Shown here: piece by piece, positions 9,311 to 18,700 of the stretch
Position numbering within the stretch: position 1 is the first letter of the stretch
How the letters are laid out: the number at the start of each line of letters is the position of its first letter
Origin: UBA6107 sp964459385
GTDB lineage: Bacteria > Chloroflexota > Anaerolineae > Anaerolineales > Anaerolineaceae
Direction of reading: 5' to 3'
Length of the DNA stretch: 64,000 nucleotides
Assembly (NCBI GenBank): GCA_964459385.1
Contig: CAYWLG010000009.1
Coordinates: forward strand, 62,001 to 126,000
Notes under the pieces: model-generated
Seen by the model: the letters and a program-made list of their open reading frames with translations, nothing else
Databases searched by the model: none
Told to the model about the DNA's origin: nothing
Position numbers and translations under genes: made by a program

Positions 9311-9832
9311 ATGACAGAAAAAAGCACTACAGAACTTATCTCTACACTGGTTCGTTATAATGCCTGGGCTTTTGAACGTATCTGGGCCAGTGTAGATAAT
9401 TTGACCGAAGAAGAGTTCTGCCGCAACAGTGGCTACTCACAGGGGTCAGTGCGCGATCATTTTGTGCACGTGGTCAGTGCTACCCGTCGCTGGCTGCAGC
9501 GTGTTACCGGTCAGCCGGTCACACCACATCTTGATCAGCAGGCGTATTCGACCAAGGCGGCCGTCAGAAAACTTTGGGCAGAGTTTTTGGCAGAGATTGA
9601 TTCTATTTCGTCCACTTTTACCGACGATTACATGAACGAAGAGATCGAGTGGCAAATTTCTAGCCGCAATATCTCGGCCAAGGGGCCACGCTGGCAGGTT
9701 TTGGAGCAGTTGTTCAACCACACTACGGATCATCGCGCACAGATACTGGCCACCATCCATTTTTGTTTCAACAAGCCTACCGTCGAACAGGATTTCATTT
9801 TTTATCTGGCCTCGCTCGCTGAAGCTAAATAG
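9311..9832 (+). CDS. DinB-superfamily protein (four-helix metal-binding fold)
   Basis: 173 residues. ATG 9311 is chosen because AAGGAAA lies upstream; an in-frame start at 9278 would overlap the kinase gene. The sequence follows the DinB/DUF664 pattern: an N-terminal helix LVRYNAWAFERIWASV, the motif RDHFVHVVSATRRW with the first metal-ligand histidine, and the C-terminal NHTTDHRAQI with two histidines. Members of this family are small cytosolic metalloproteins; some are thiol S-transferases that use bacillithiol or mycothiol, but most are uncharacterised. The reaction here is unknown. It is the last gene of the leading plus-strand run and is followed by a weak hairpin at 9857. Confidence 0.8.
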   Translation: MTEKSTTELISTLVRYNAWAFERIWASVDNLTEEEFCRNSGYSQGSVRDHFVHVVSATRRWLQRVTGQPVTPHLDQQAYSTKAAVRKLWAEFLAEIDSISSTFTDDYMNEEIEWQISSRNISAKGPRWQVLEQLFNHTTDHRAQILATIHFCFNKPTVEQDFIFYLASLAEAK

Positions 9833-9856
9833 AGAAGTACCGCCTCGCTAAAGATG

Positions 9857-9876
9857 AGGAACGCACCTCGTTCTTT
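9857..9876 (+). terminator. Weak intrinsic terminator after DinB-like gene
   Basis: AGGAACG (9857-9863) pairs with CGTTCTT (9869-9875, one G-T pair) around CACCT, followed by TT. The stem is short, so it may only act together with the stronger hairpin at 9953-9982. Confidence 0.45.
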
Positions 9877-9952
9877 TGGGAAGCTTTGCCAGGTATCAAA
9901 TCCAGCTTTCAAGGGTTTTAGGCATTTAGTTTCGTGAGAATGCTTAGATCGA

Positions 9953-9982
9953 AAAGGAGTTGACACGACTGTCAACTCCTTT
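9953..9982 (-). terminator. Strong hairpin terminator between convergent genes
   Basis: AAAGGAGTTGACA (9953-9965) and TGTCAACTCCTTT (9970-9982) form a perfect 13-bp stem with loop CGAC. On the minus strand it ends in CCTTTTCG and lies 54 bp beyond the stop of the DtxR-family gene. On the plus strand CCTTTAATTT follows, so it may stop transcription both ways. Confidence 0.75.
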
Positions 9983-10036
9983 AATTTAACGTGAAAGCGT
10001 CTTTCACTTATCTTGTCTGTCTTTAATCAGAGCGGA

Positions 10037-10747
10037 TCATTTGGCTTTTTCGATCTTTGCTTTGCTGAGCGGGGCGCGCAAAGGGGGCAGTTTGTTGCCT
10101 TGCCCATAAGCGCTCACTTCCACCCAGAGCATTTTTGAGAGTTCGTACCCGATCACATGATCGTGCCGCTCCAGTTGCAGCCGCAGCGGGCCATGAAACG
10201 GTGCACAGCTAAGCAGGGTAAAGGGGGTGCCGGGCGTGAGCCCCAGCTCGGCGATGTAAAGCAGCAGTTCCGGGTCGTGGGTGCGCACCCGGCTGATGAC
10301 ACAACTGGAACCCGACGGCACATCCACTAATGGAATATCGTGTACCTCAGGCAGAATTCCTTCTTTGGATGGAATTGGCTCGCCATGCGGGCAGCGGGTG
10401 GGGCGGCCCGCCAGTTCAAAGACGCGATCTTCCAGTTCTTCATTGAGCCCCTTTTCAAACACATCGGCCAGTTCATGGGCGGCTGCCCAATCATAACCCA
10501 TGGCTTTCACCAGATAAACTTCGGTGATGCGGTGACGGCGTATGGCCGGCATGGCCAACTGCCTGCCGCTGGGGGTCAATTGCACGCCGCGATAAAGTTC
10601 GTGTTCCAGATAGCCGTTCTTGCGCAGCTTCTTCACCATCATGGCGACCGCCTGCGCAGATGCGCCAACTTCAGACCCAAGCAAGGAGAGGGAAACCACC
10701 TCATTGTCTTGTTCCAGTCTGAATATTTCGGCGGCGTAACGCTGCAT
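10037..10747 (-). CDS. DtxR/MntR-family metal-dependent transcriptional repressor
   Basis: 236 residues. A winged-helix DNA-binding domain comes first (SLLGSEVGASAQAVAMMVKKL as the helix-turn-helix, about residues 20-43), then the metal-binding dimerisation domain (RRHRITEVYLVKAMGYDW and CPHGEPIP, about 70-130), then a FeoA/SH3-like domain (about 150-225). Such proteins repress metal-uptake genes when Fe2+ or Mn2+ is plentiful. It diverges from an imelysin-like lipoprotein and an FTR1 permease, which makes iron the likely effector. The frame stays open upstream of ATG 10747 with no better start codon, and the N-terminus is a few residues shorter than typical, so translation may begin elsewhere. 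A 19-bp palindrome lies 41 bp upstream. Confidence 0.88.
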   Translation of the reverse strand: MQRYAAEIFRLEQDNEVVSLSLLGSEVGASAQAVAMMVKKLRKNGYLEHELYRGVQLTPSGRQLAMPAIRRHRITEVYLVKAMGYDWAAAHELADVFEKGLNEELEDRVFELAGRPTRCPHGEPIPSKEGILPEVHDIPLVDVPSGSSCVISRVRTHDPELLLYIAELGLTPGTPFTLLSCAPFHGPLRLQLERHDHVIGYELSKMLWVEVSAYGQGNKLPPLRAPLSKAKIEKAK

Positions 10748-10787
10748 GGTATTGCTGCCGGGTGGTGTTTCGGTGTGAATCAGTGAA

Positions 10788-10806
10788 TTTTCAATCAGGT
10801 TGAAAA
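10788..10806. promoter_or_regulatory. Candidate DtxR-family operator (9-1-9 palindrome)
   Basis: TTTTCAATCAGGTTGAAAA is two 9-nt arms around a central A, complementary except at one position. The 19-bp, 9-1-9 geometry is that of DtxR/IdeR/MntR boxes, though the bases differ from the classical TTAGGTTAG half-site. It lies 41 bp before the regulator gene and 144 bp before the divergent iron-uptake genes. Binding is inferred. Confidence 0.45.
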
Positions 10807-10949
10807 CCTCTTTTAAAGCGATTTAAATCAAAATTAATACAAATATCTAGATTATTCTTGCTTACGAAATTATACTCTAAAAATAAGATAAAAAAAGTCC
10901 AATTTTAATGTAATTTGGGCGCGAGAAAGGCCATTATTGGAGGAGATCC

Positions 10950-12047
10950 ATGAAACATCCGCACAAAAACAGCTTCCCGATCGTTCTTATTGCCCTGGCG
11001 CTGAGCCTTGCTTCATGTGCACCGGCCGCTCCGCAAGCCGAAACAACGGCTGCACCCCAGGAGCAGCAGGTAGACTTGAGCGGAATTCACACTTACCTGA
11101 TGGAGAAACTGGAGGCGCTGAGCCAGGCCAGTGTCGATCAGCAAACTGCTGCCAACGCCTATTACGAGCTGGCCAAGGATCAGAACTTTGATTACGCAGC
11201 CTTGTGGACAGTGTCCCCTCAAGAAACAGCCGCTCAACTTGAAGCTGCTCGAAACGCCTGGCTGCTCGCCAGCCCACTTTACGAGCAGATCGAAGGCATC
11301 GTGGCGGGGGTACCCTCTTTAAGTACCTTTGATGTCATTCTTGATGCCGGCGGCTCTGGTGCAGAAGACCCTGAAAACGCCGTCCCATTTGATTTGACCC
11401 TGCCCGATGGACGGGTGCTCCCCAGCCCCGGCAACCTCTACGGAGTTCTGGAAACTACTTTGTGGGGCACGAACCCGGCCTATGCGGTGCCCGCTTTGCA
11501 GCCCGACCTCAATGGCAACGGGGTAGCCGATTTTGGCGAGGTCCTGCCCGATGCCAACGTGCTCAAGGGGGCGGCAGACCTCTTTGATCGTTACGTGAAA
11601 GAGCTGGTGGCGGCGGCAGACGCCTGGCAGCCGAACACTTCTGATGCGTTTACGGCTCTGGTGGTCATGGTGCCGACCATGAACGAGTATTTTGAATCCT
11701 GGAAGAACTCGCGTTTTGTGGCTGGGGAAGCCTCCACCCAAATGGACTTCGCAGTCATTTCGCGCCTCTCGGACATTCAGGATATCCTGTCCAGCTTGCA
11801 GATCGTCTATGACGGGGTAGAGCCACTGGTGGCTACCTTGGGGGACGATCAGGCCGCCAGGATCGCCGCCGATCTCGATGGCTTGAAGCAGTTCGTTGCC
11901 ACGATTGCGGCTCAGGAAAAGGATGGCAAACACTTTAGTGCTGAAGAGGCCGATCAGTTGGGCGCAGAGGCCCAGAATCGCGCTACCGCCATCACCGGGC
12001 AGATCTCTCAGGTGGCGGCTTCATTAAATGTAAGCATAGAAGAGTAA
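10950..12047 (+). CDS. Imelysin/EfeO-like iron-uptake lipoprotein
   Basis: 365 residues. ATG 10950 follows GGAGGAG (10939-10945). The signal peptide ends in a lipobox LASC near residue 24, so the protein should be a membrane-anchored extracytoplasmic lipoprotein. The body is mostly helical; the segment AARNAWLLASPLYEQIE fits the R-x-x-W-x-x-x-x-x-x-Y-x-x-x-E signature of the imelysin (M75) family, and DLNGNGVADFGEVLP resembles the conserved region preceding its second helical repeat. EfeO/EfeM members bind metal outside the membrane and hand it to the FTR1-type permease EfeU. The FTR1 gene follows by 13 bp, and a DtxR regulator diverges upstream, supporting iron uptake. Family assignment is good; direct iron binding is inferred. 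Confidence 0.75.
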   Translation: MKHPHKNSFPIVLIALALSLASCAPAAPQAETTAAPQEQQVDLSGIHTYLMEKLEALSQASVDQQTAANAYYELAKDQNFDYAALWTVSPQETAAQLEAARNAWLLASPLYEQIEGIVAGVPSLSTFDVILDAGGSGAEDPENAVPFDLTLPDGRVLPSPGNLYGVLETTLWGTNPAYAVPALQPDLNGNGVADFGEVLPDANVLKGAADLFDRYVKELVAAADAWQPNTSDAFTALVVMVPTMNEYFESWKNSRFVAGEASTQMDFAVISRLSDIQDILSSLQIVYDGVEPLVATLGDDQAARIAADLDGLKQFVATIAAQEKDGKHFSAEEADQLGAEAQNRATAITGQISQVAASLNVSIEE

Positions 12048-12060
12048 GTGTGTTGTTCTG

Positions 12061-14394
12061 ATGAAAAAAATCGCCCTGTTACTTCTCGTGTTGTTTCTTT
12101 TGACCTTCAACTTTGCTCCTGTGCATGCACAGGAGCAAAGCCCGTCACAATCGGCGGAAGAGATTCGTTCTGCGCTGTTCAATGCCCAAATGGCACTGGG
12201 CAGTGATCCACAGACCGCCGAAAATGCTCTTGCGGCTGTTGAACAGGAGTATCAAAATAATCTGGCAATTAAGCTCTCCTCTGCAGCACCGCAGCAGGAG
12301 GGTGAGGTTTCTACCGCATTTGCTGCTCTGCATGTTGCCCTTGAAAATTCAGATGCTCCCGCTTTCGCTTTTTCACGTGCCCATATCTGGACGGGTATTT
12401 TGGGCGGCAGCCTGGTGTTGGTAGAAGGGGCGGTGCAGGCAGGCCAGTTAGAGCAGGCGCAAAATTGGCTGCCGGTGCGTGAATATCGCACGGCCACGCG
12501 TTTTTCTCGTCCCAATGCCGATGCCACCCTGGCGCTGCGCGATCTGCAAGCTGGGACGATTGACACTGACACGGCTTTGCAATATTTGCATGCCGACCTT
12601 TTGGATACTTATCAGGCCCGCTTGAACGAGGCATTGCGCGATCTGCAAACGGCCGATGCCAGCGATTACGCCATTCGTCGTGCGGAACTGGCCGGGCTGG
12701 CGCAGGGCTATTTTTTGATCTTGTCACCTGCTTATGCTAACCAGCGCGGTGCAGCGGCGCAGCAAGACGCCCTGACCGCGTTTGATCGGCTTGCTCAGGC
12801 TTCGCTTTCTGGGCACAAGTTCACGACAGAACTGAGCGCTGTTCAATCTGCGTTGAGCAATTTCAGAGCGGCTCCGCTCAGCCCGGCTGAGCAAAGCCGC
12901 CGTGCCGGGCAGTTATTGCGTTACCTCAAACTGGTGCCGGTGGAATATGCGCGCGGGGTCAGCGATGGGCAGGTGACCAAACCGCTCGAAATTCAGGAAG
13001 CTCTGACCTTTTATGAGGCTTCTCAGGCGGCCTTTGATGACCTGAGCGATCTGCTCTCACTGCAAAACGCTGCCGCCACGGCCGCGATTAAAAACACGCT
13101 GGCATCTCTTGGGACGCAGTTGACACAAACCAGTACCAACACTGCCGTAGCCGACCCGGCGCTGATTCAATCCGCGGCTGATGAACTGGTCGCTTCCTTG
13201 CAGCAGACCATGCCGGCCGAATGGCAAAAGACCGACAGCAGCGGTGATTTTGATGTCATTGCTTCCATGCTGGATCAAATGGAAACGGCCGTTCGCAGCG
13301 GAGAGTACGACCTGGCCGAGTCGGCCCGTCTTGAAGCTTATGCGGTGCTTGAGAGCGGCCCCGAGGCCAAGATCAGTGTGCTGGCGCCTCAGGCCAAGAT
13401 CGTCATTGAAGACCTGTTTTGGAATGGCCAGGGCGAGCAGAAAGGGCTGGCTTATTTGCTTGCCCAACAGGCCGCACTGCCTGAGATTCAATCCAGCCGG
13501 CAGGCACTGGATGCACAGTTGAAGGCGGTGCAGCCCTTATTAAGCGAGCAAAGTGCCCCGGCCGCCGTCATCAGCAACGCGGGCATCATCGTGTTTCGCG
13601 AAGGGTTGGAGGCGATCTTGATTTTAGCCTCGCTGCTGGCCAGTTTTAAGGGAGCAGAGAGTTTGCGTTATCGCCGCCCCATGTGGGCGGGCACTGCGCT
13701 GGCGCTGCTGGCCACCGTGCTCACCTGGTTTTTGGCACGTTCCATTTTGGCTTCGCTGGCCCGTTATGGAGAGAAATTGGAGGCTGCGGTTTCACTTGTG
13801 GCTGTGGGCGTGCTGCTGTTGATCACCAACTGGTTTTTCCATAAAACCTACTGGTCTGATCATCTGGCGAACTTTCACGCCAAAAAACGCAGTCTGCTCT
13901 CGGCAGAAGCGGGCATTACCCTGGGGCTGATCTCGTTGGGTTTTACCAGCGTGTACCGTGAGGGCTTCGAAGTAGTGCTCTTTTTGCAGGCCTTGGTGCT
14001 CGAAAGCAGCACCAGCCTGGTGCTCATTGGCATTGCGGTTGGCCTGGCTGCCACGCTTCTGATCGGCTGGGTGACCTTCCGCTTGCAGGCGCACCTGCCT
14101 TACATGCAAATGCTGGTCATCACCGGCATGATGATCGGAGCCGTGCTCTTGATCATGATCGGCAAAACCGTGCACGTACTCCAGGTGGTCGGTTGGCTGC
14201 CTACAACCCCGCTTGGCTCTATCACATTGCCTTATTGGATGGGTACCTGGCTGGGTACTTACGCCACCTGGCAGGGAATCTTGCTGCAATTGCTGGCTGG
14301 TGTCTTCGTGATCGGCAGTTACTATTTTGCCGAAGGGGCTCGCAAAGGCAAATCGGTTTCTTTGTTCAGGCGTGCCTTGAACTTTAAGCGCTAA
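12061..14394 (+). CDS. FTR1-family iron permease with long extracytoplasmic N-terminal domain
   Basis: 777 residues. A cleavable signal peptide (about 1-24, ending AHAQ-like) leads to roughly 470 residues of Ala/Gln-rich helical domain, then a seven-helix FTR1 domain from about residue 500. The permease core holds the two signature motifs REGLE (513-517) and REGFE (633-637), whose acidic residues carry Fe3+ in yeast Ftr1 and bacterial EfeU. The N-terminal domain is much longer than in E. coli EfeU and may replace part of the EfeO/EfeB partners by collecting metal outside. The stop is followed at once by a strong terminator. Iron transport is supported by the imelysin-like and DtxR genes beside it; no EfeB peroxidase is present. 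Confidence 0.87.
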   Translation: MKKIALLLLVLFLLTFNFAPVHAQEQSPSQSAEEIRSALFNAQMALGSDPQTAENALAAVEQEYQNNLAIKLSSAAPQQEGEVSTAFAALHVALENSDAPAFAFSRAHIWTGILGGSLVLVEGAVQAGQLEQAQNWLPVREYRTATRFSRPNADATLALRDLQAGTIDTDTALQYLHADLLDTYQARLNEALRDLQTADASDYAIRRAELAGLAQGYFLILSPAYANQRGAAAQQDALTAFDRLAQASLSGHKFTTELSAVQSALSNFRAAPLSPAEQSRRAGQLLRYLKLVPVEYARGVSDGQVTKPLEIQEALTFYEASQAAFDDLSDLLSLQNAAATAAIKNTLASLGTQLTQTSTNTAVADPALIQSAADELVASLQQTMPAEWQKTDSSGDFDVIASMLDQMETAVRSGEYDLAESARLEAYAVLESGPEAKISVLAPQAKIVIEDLFWNGQGEQKGLAYLLAQQAALPEIQSSRQALDAQLKAVQPLLSEQSAPAAVISNAGIIVFREGLEAILILASLLASFKGAESLRYRRPMWAGTALALLATVLTWFLARSILASLARYGEKLEAAVSLVAVGVLLLITNWFFHKTYWSDHLANFHAKKRSLLSAEAGITLGLISLGFTSVYREGFEVVLFLQALVLESSTSLVLIGIAVGLAATLLIGWVTFRLQAHLPYMQMLVITGMMIGAVLLIMIGKTVHVLQVVGWLPTTPLGSITLPYWMGTWLGTYATWQGILLQLLAGVFVIGSYYFAEGARKGKSVSLFRRALNFKR

Positions 14395-14397
14395 AGT

Positions 14398-14423
14398 AAA
14401 AGCCGCCTGGGAAGGCGGCTTTT
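14398..14423. terminator. Bidirectional terminator between convergent genes
   Basis: AAAAGCCGCC (14398-14407) and GGCGGCTTTT (14414-14423) form a perfect 10-bp stem with loop TGGGAA. A T run ends the hairpin on both strands. It serves the FTR1 gene (+) and the aminotransferase gene (-). Confidence 0.85.
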
Positions 14424-14444
14424 CTATACTTAAAAAGTTCCTGT

Positions 14445-15668
14445 TTATTTGCTTAAAAGTTGTTTTTTGAACAGCTTTCCCAGCCGTCCGATTCCCTCAT
14501 TAATGACATCGGGTTTGCAGCAGGAAAAGTTCAGGCGCATGGTGTTATAACCGCCACCAGCTGCGAAGAACGAGGTGCCCGGCACAAAGGCCACCTTCTC
14601 TTTGACGGCTTCTGTGAGCAGTTCTGTGGTGTTCAGCTTTTGCGGCAGGGTCACCCATAAGAAGAGGCCACCTTCCGGTTTCGTCCACGAAACACCATCT
14701 GGCATATTCTCTTCGAGTGAATCAAGCATGGCATCGCGTCTGGTGCGGTAGCAGCTTTGAATGGTCAAGATGTGGCGATCCAAAAATCCGTGCTGGCTCA
14801 CTTCATGGGCCACGATCTGGTTAAACGTAGAAGTGTGCAGGTCGGCACCCTGTTTGGCGGTGATGAGTTTTGAGATCACTTCTACGGGGGCGATGACCCA
14901 GGCCAGACGCAGACCCGGCGCCAGAATCTTTGAAAAGGTGCTCAGGTAAATGACGTTGCCCGTGTAATGACCATTCTGTTCGTGGCAGTTGGCATCTACC
15001 AGTTCGACAGGGGGCAGGTCTTTGCCTTCATAACGCAACTGTCCGTAGGGGTCATCTTCAATGATGGGCACCCCATACTGATCGGCCAACTGTACCAGCT
15101 TTTCGCGCCGTTCCATAGAGAGCGTCACCCCGGTGGGGTTCTGGAAATTCGGCAGCACGTAGATGAACTTTGGCCCGGCGCGCAGTGCCTGCTCCAGCGA
15201 ATCGAGCTTCATGCCACACTCGTCACAGGGCACGGGGATATACTCGGCATCGTAGGCATTCCAGGCCTGCAAGGCGCCCAAATAGGTGGGTGATTCGACC
15301 ACGATGCGGTCGCCACGGTTGATGAATACCTTGCCGATCAGATCAAGCGCTTGCTGTGACCCTGAGGTGATGAGAATATTATCCGGGGACACCTTGATGC
15401 CCATTTTAGTCGAATGGCGGGCGATCATTTCTCGTAAGGGCAAATAACCTTCGGTCGTACCGTATTGCAAAGCCTGAGCACCATGGTGATCGAGCACTTC
15501 TTCACAAGCTCGCTTGAACTCTTCTACCGGGAAGACATCCGGGGCCGGCAAACCACCGGCGAAAGAGATCACATCTTCGAGCTCGGTGAACTTGAGCAGT
15601 TCACGAACAGCCGAACCTTTCATGTGTTGTGTGCGTTGTGCAAAACGTTGTTCCCAGGTTGATTGCAT
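14445..15668 (-). CDS. PLP-dependent class I aminotransferase (2-aminoadipate/aromatic type)
   Basis: 407 residues, full length for fold-type I aminotransferases of the LysN/MocR-catalytic group. FAGGLPAPDVFP near residue 36 binds substrate; YGTTEGYLPLRE, NFQNPTG and DDPYGQLRYE are family signatures; Lys247 in STFSKILAPGLRLAW should form the Schiff base with PLP; SCCKPD near the C-terminus carries the usual substrate-carboxylate region in altered form. Such enzymes transfer amino groups from 2-aminoadipate, leucine or aromatic amino acids to 2-oxoglutarate; specificity is not visible. It lies 37 bp downstream of the SHMT-GcvT fusion in the same direction and may share its transcript, linking it loosely with amino-acid and one-carbon metabolism. 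Confidence 0.88.
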   Translation of the reverse strand: MQSTWEQRFAQRTQHMKGSAVRELLKFTELEDVISFAGGLPAPDVFPVEEFKRACEEVLDHHGAQALQYGTTEGYLPLREMIARHSTKMGIKVSPDNILITSGSQQALDLIGKVFINRGDRIVVESPTYLGALQAWNAYDAEYIPVPCDECGMKLDSLEQALRAGPKFIYVLPNFQNPTGVTLSMERREKLVQLADQYGVPIIEDDPYGQLRYEGKDLPPVELVDANCHEQNGHYTGNVIYLSTFSKILAPGLRLAWVIAPVEVISKLITAKQGADLHTSTFNQIVAHEVSQHGFLDRHILTIQSCYRTRRDAMLDSLEENMPDGVSWTKPEGGLFLWVTLPQKLNTTELLTEAVKEKVAFVPGTSFFAAGGGYNTMRLNFSCCKPDVINEGIGRLGKLFKKQLLSK

Positions 15669-15705
15669 TCTAATCTCCTTACCAGATCTGGGTTACGAAG
15701 CCATC

Positions 15706-18700
15706 CTAAAGCTTCGGAAAGCGACTAACGACGGTTGCCGGGGTCGGCAGGGTGACCTTATCTCCGGGGTTCAGTTCAGCCGGAGCTTTACCGCTCTGCT
15801 TGGGAGCACCCTGATAAATGAAGAGGGGCGTGCCCTCAACTGCACTCTTCAGTTCGAGCGAGGCCTGTCCGGTCAGGAATCCTTCTTTATCTACCGCGCA
15901 ACTGGTGACCACGCCAATGACCTTGCCTTTGGCATCCAACACCGGGTCACCATTGTGGGCCATACGCACGGCCTTTTCGTTGAAGCGGAAGCGTGCCACC
16001 ACGCTGTCGCGTTTCGCCTCGCGTTCAAGATAAGCCTCGCGGCCGATGAACCAGGGTTTGTACACTTTGACATAAGAACCAAACCCGGCTTCTGCCACGC
16101 CCAGGTTCATTTCGTCGCCCATCTCATGCCCATACAAAGGCAGGCCGGCTTCGGTGCGCAGTGAATCGCGTGCGCCAAGACCACAGCATTTCAGCCCCAG
16201 TGGCTCGCCGGCGGCCAAAAGCGCTTTCCATAGTTCCACAGCCTTATCGGGGTGCACAAAGAGCTCGAAGGCCATTTTCTCACCGGTATAACCGGTGCGC
16301 GAGACGACCAGATCGAACCCGCCCACAACGGCATCACACAGTTCGGTGCGTTTGAGCGCTTTGATCTTTTTCGAGGTGGGGGCATCTGTGCCCAAAGAAA
16401 GCAGAATATCGCGCGATTTTGGCCCCTGCAGGGCAATATCCACGCGCATGTCTTTGCCTGCTTTCGGGTCGCGCAGGTCGCGCAGGGTCACTTTTCGGCC
16501 AAAGGCTTTGGCCCACGGCCGGGAGCGATCTATCAGCACTTTCCCGTCCCGCACGGCGTTCAACCAGGCCCAGTCTTTGCTGTCGTTCGAGGCATTGACC
16601 ACGACCAGATATTTTTCTATATCACGGTGATAGACAAGGGTGTCATCGATCACGTTGGCGTCAGGGGTCAAGAAGTGAGTATAGCAAGATTCGCCCACCG
16701 CCAGGCCGCCGATATCGTTGCCGCAGACGCTGTCTAAAAACAGGCTGGCCCAGGGCCCTTCTGCCTGGAAGACGCCCATGTGAGAGACGTCAAAGAGGCC
16801 GGCGACTTCACGCGTAGCCAGGTGTTCCTCGACCACCGAGCTGTACCAGACCGGCATTTCCCAACCGGCAAAGGGCACCATCTTGGCGCCCAGTTCTTTG
16901 TGCAGGTCGTTCAATCGGGTCTTAAAGAGTTCGTTGGGCTCTTTTTCTTCCCATTCGAAGGCGGGCAGGGCAGGGCCGTTACCGCTGGTTTGACCGATGA
17001 AGTAAGGTTTCTCTGCGCTGGCGCTGTTTTCGCCTTTTTCAGGTGCCTTTTCGCTCGATTCTACGATCACGATCGGCCCGGGGATGCGCCGCGGCAGATC
17101 GCCGTCAAAGGCCACGTACCCGTCAGAAAGGTCACGCAAGAAGGTGGCGGCCAGCCCAAAATCGGCTTTGTCGAACGAGAAAAGGAATTTCTCGGCGGAG
17201 GCCACGGAAAGCACGCCGTCTACCTTTTTGATCGGGGTCACCAGTTGTGTCGCCAGAGCTTTGCCCGCACTCAAGTCTTCCAGCACTGCGCTGAAGGCAT
17301 AGCTTACAAAGTGCAGGGCGTGTTCGCCGCGGATTTCCAGAGTAACCCGTTCGGCTGTGCCGGCAGGGCTGTCATCGAGATAATAAAAATGCGGATAGCC
17401 ATGTTTTTCTATCTTGAGGTCATTGCCAGCTTTGTTCACCAGTTTGCGCACGCGCAGACGGGCCTCCTGCAGCACTTTGAAATCCACTTTGGCGCGGGTG
17501 GCGGGTCCCTTGCGGGTTTCCACCGTGTAGGGGGTGGTGGCTTGCAGCAGATCGGCCATGATGTCGGCCACTTCGACCATGTCTTTTTCATCCAGCCCAC
17601 GCTGGGTCATCCAGGGGGTGCCGAATCGGATGCCAGTGGCAAAGAGGGCTGTTTTATCACCGGGGATGGTGTTGCGGTTGAGCACGATGCCGGCCACATC
17701 CAGAATGCGGGCCGCGATGTCGCCTGAGAGCACCGTGCCGTCCGGGCCGACCACGGTCTTGCAGTCCAGGTTGGCCAGGTGGGTATTGGTGCCACCGAAG
17801 GGAATGCGCATGCCGCGTTCCATCAGGCGCTTGGTCAGCACCTCGGCGTTCTTGATGATCTGTTTTTGCAGGGTGGCAAACTGCTCGCTCTGGGCCAGTT
17901 TGAAGGTGGTAGCCATGGCAGAAATGGTGTGCATGTGGGGGCCGCCCTGTTCGCCCGGGAAGACGGCTTTATCGATCTTGCGGGCAATGGCGGCATCGGT
18001 GGTCAGAATGCAGGCGCCGCGCGGACCACACAGGGTCTTGTGGGTGGTGAAAGAAATCACGTGCGCAAAGCCGACAGGCGAGGGGATGGCCTTGGCAGCG
18101 ATCATCCCGGCGATGTGCGAGACGTCTGCCAGAAGATAGGCGCCCACCGTGTCTGCGATCGCTCTGAAGCGCGCGAAATCGGGTACCCACGGGTAAGAGG
18201 AGTAGCCGCAAATGATGACCTTGGGTTGGTGCTCTTTGGCCAGAGCTTCCACCTGATCATAATCGATCTGTTCTGTGGTTGGATCAACATTATAGTGGAA
18301 CACTTTGTACAACTTGCCGGAGCGGTTCACCGATGAGCCGTGCGAGAGATGACCGCCGTGCAGCAGGTTCATGCCCAAAATGGTGTCGCCGGGTTCGATG
18401 AGGGCATTGTAAACCGCATTGTTGGCCGGAGCGCCTGAAAGCGGCTGCACGTTGACGAAGATCTGATCGGCGCTGATCTTACCGGTGGCGAAAGCTTCGG
18501 CGCAGCGTCGTCTGGCCAGGCTCTCGATCACATCGGCATATTCAACACCCTTGTAATAACGCGGGTCGGCGTAGCGCCGGTAATTGGCAAGCCGCGCCGG
18601 ATAATCGAGAATTTCTTCCTCGCTCATGGTGCGCATCTCTTCATCGGGGTACCCCTCAGCGTAGAGGTTTTGCAGCACGGAACCCAGCGACTCACGCACT

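Noticed and set aside
16780..17727. 315-codon plus-strand frame inside the SHMT-GcvT gene
   Set aside because: It is antisense to well-conserved SHMT and GcvT sequence and has no start signal or recognisable domain.
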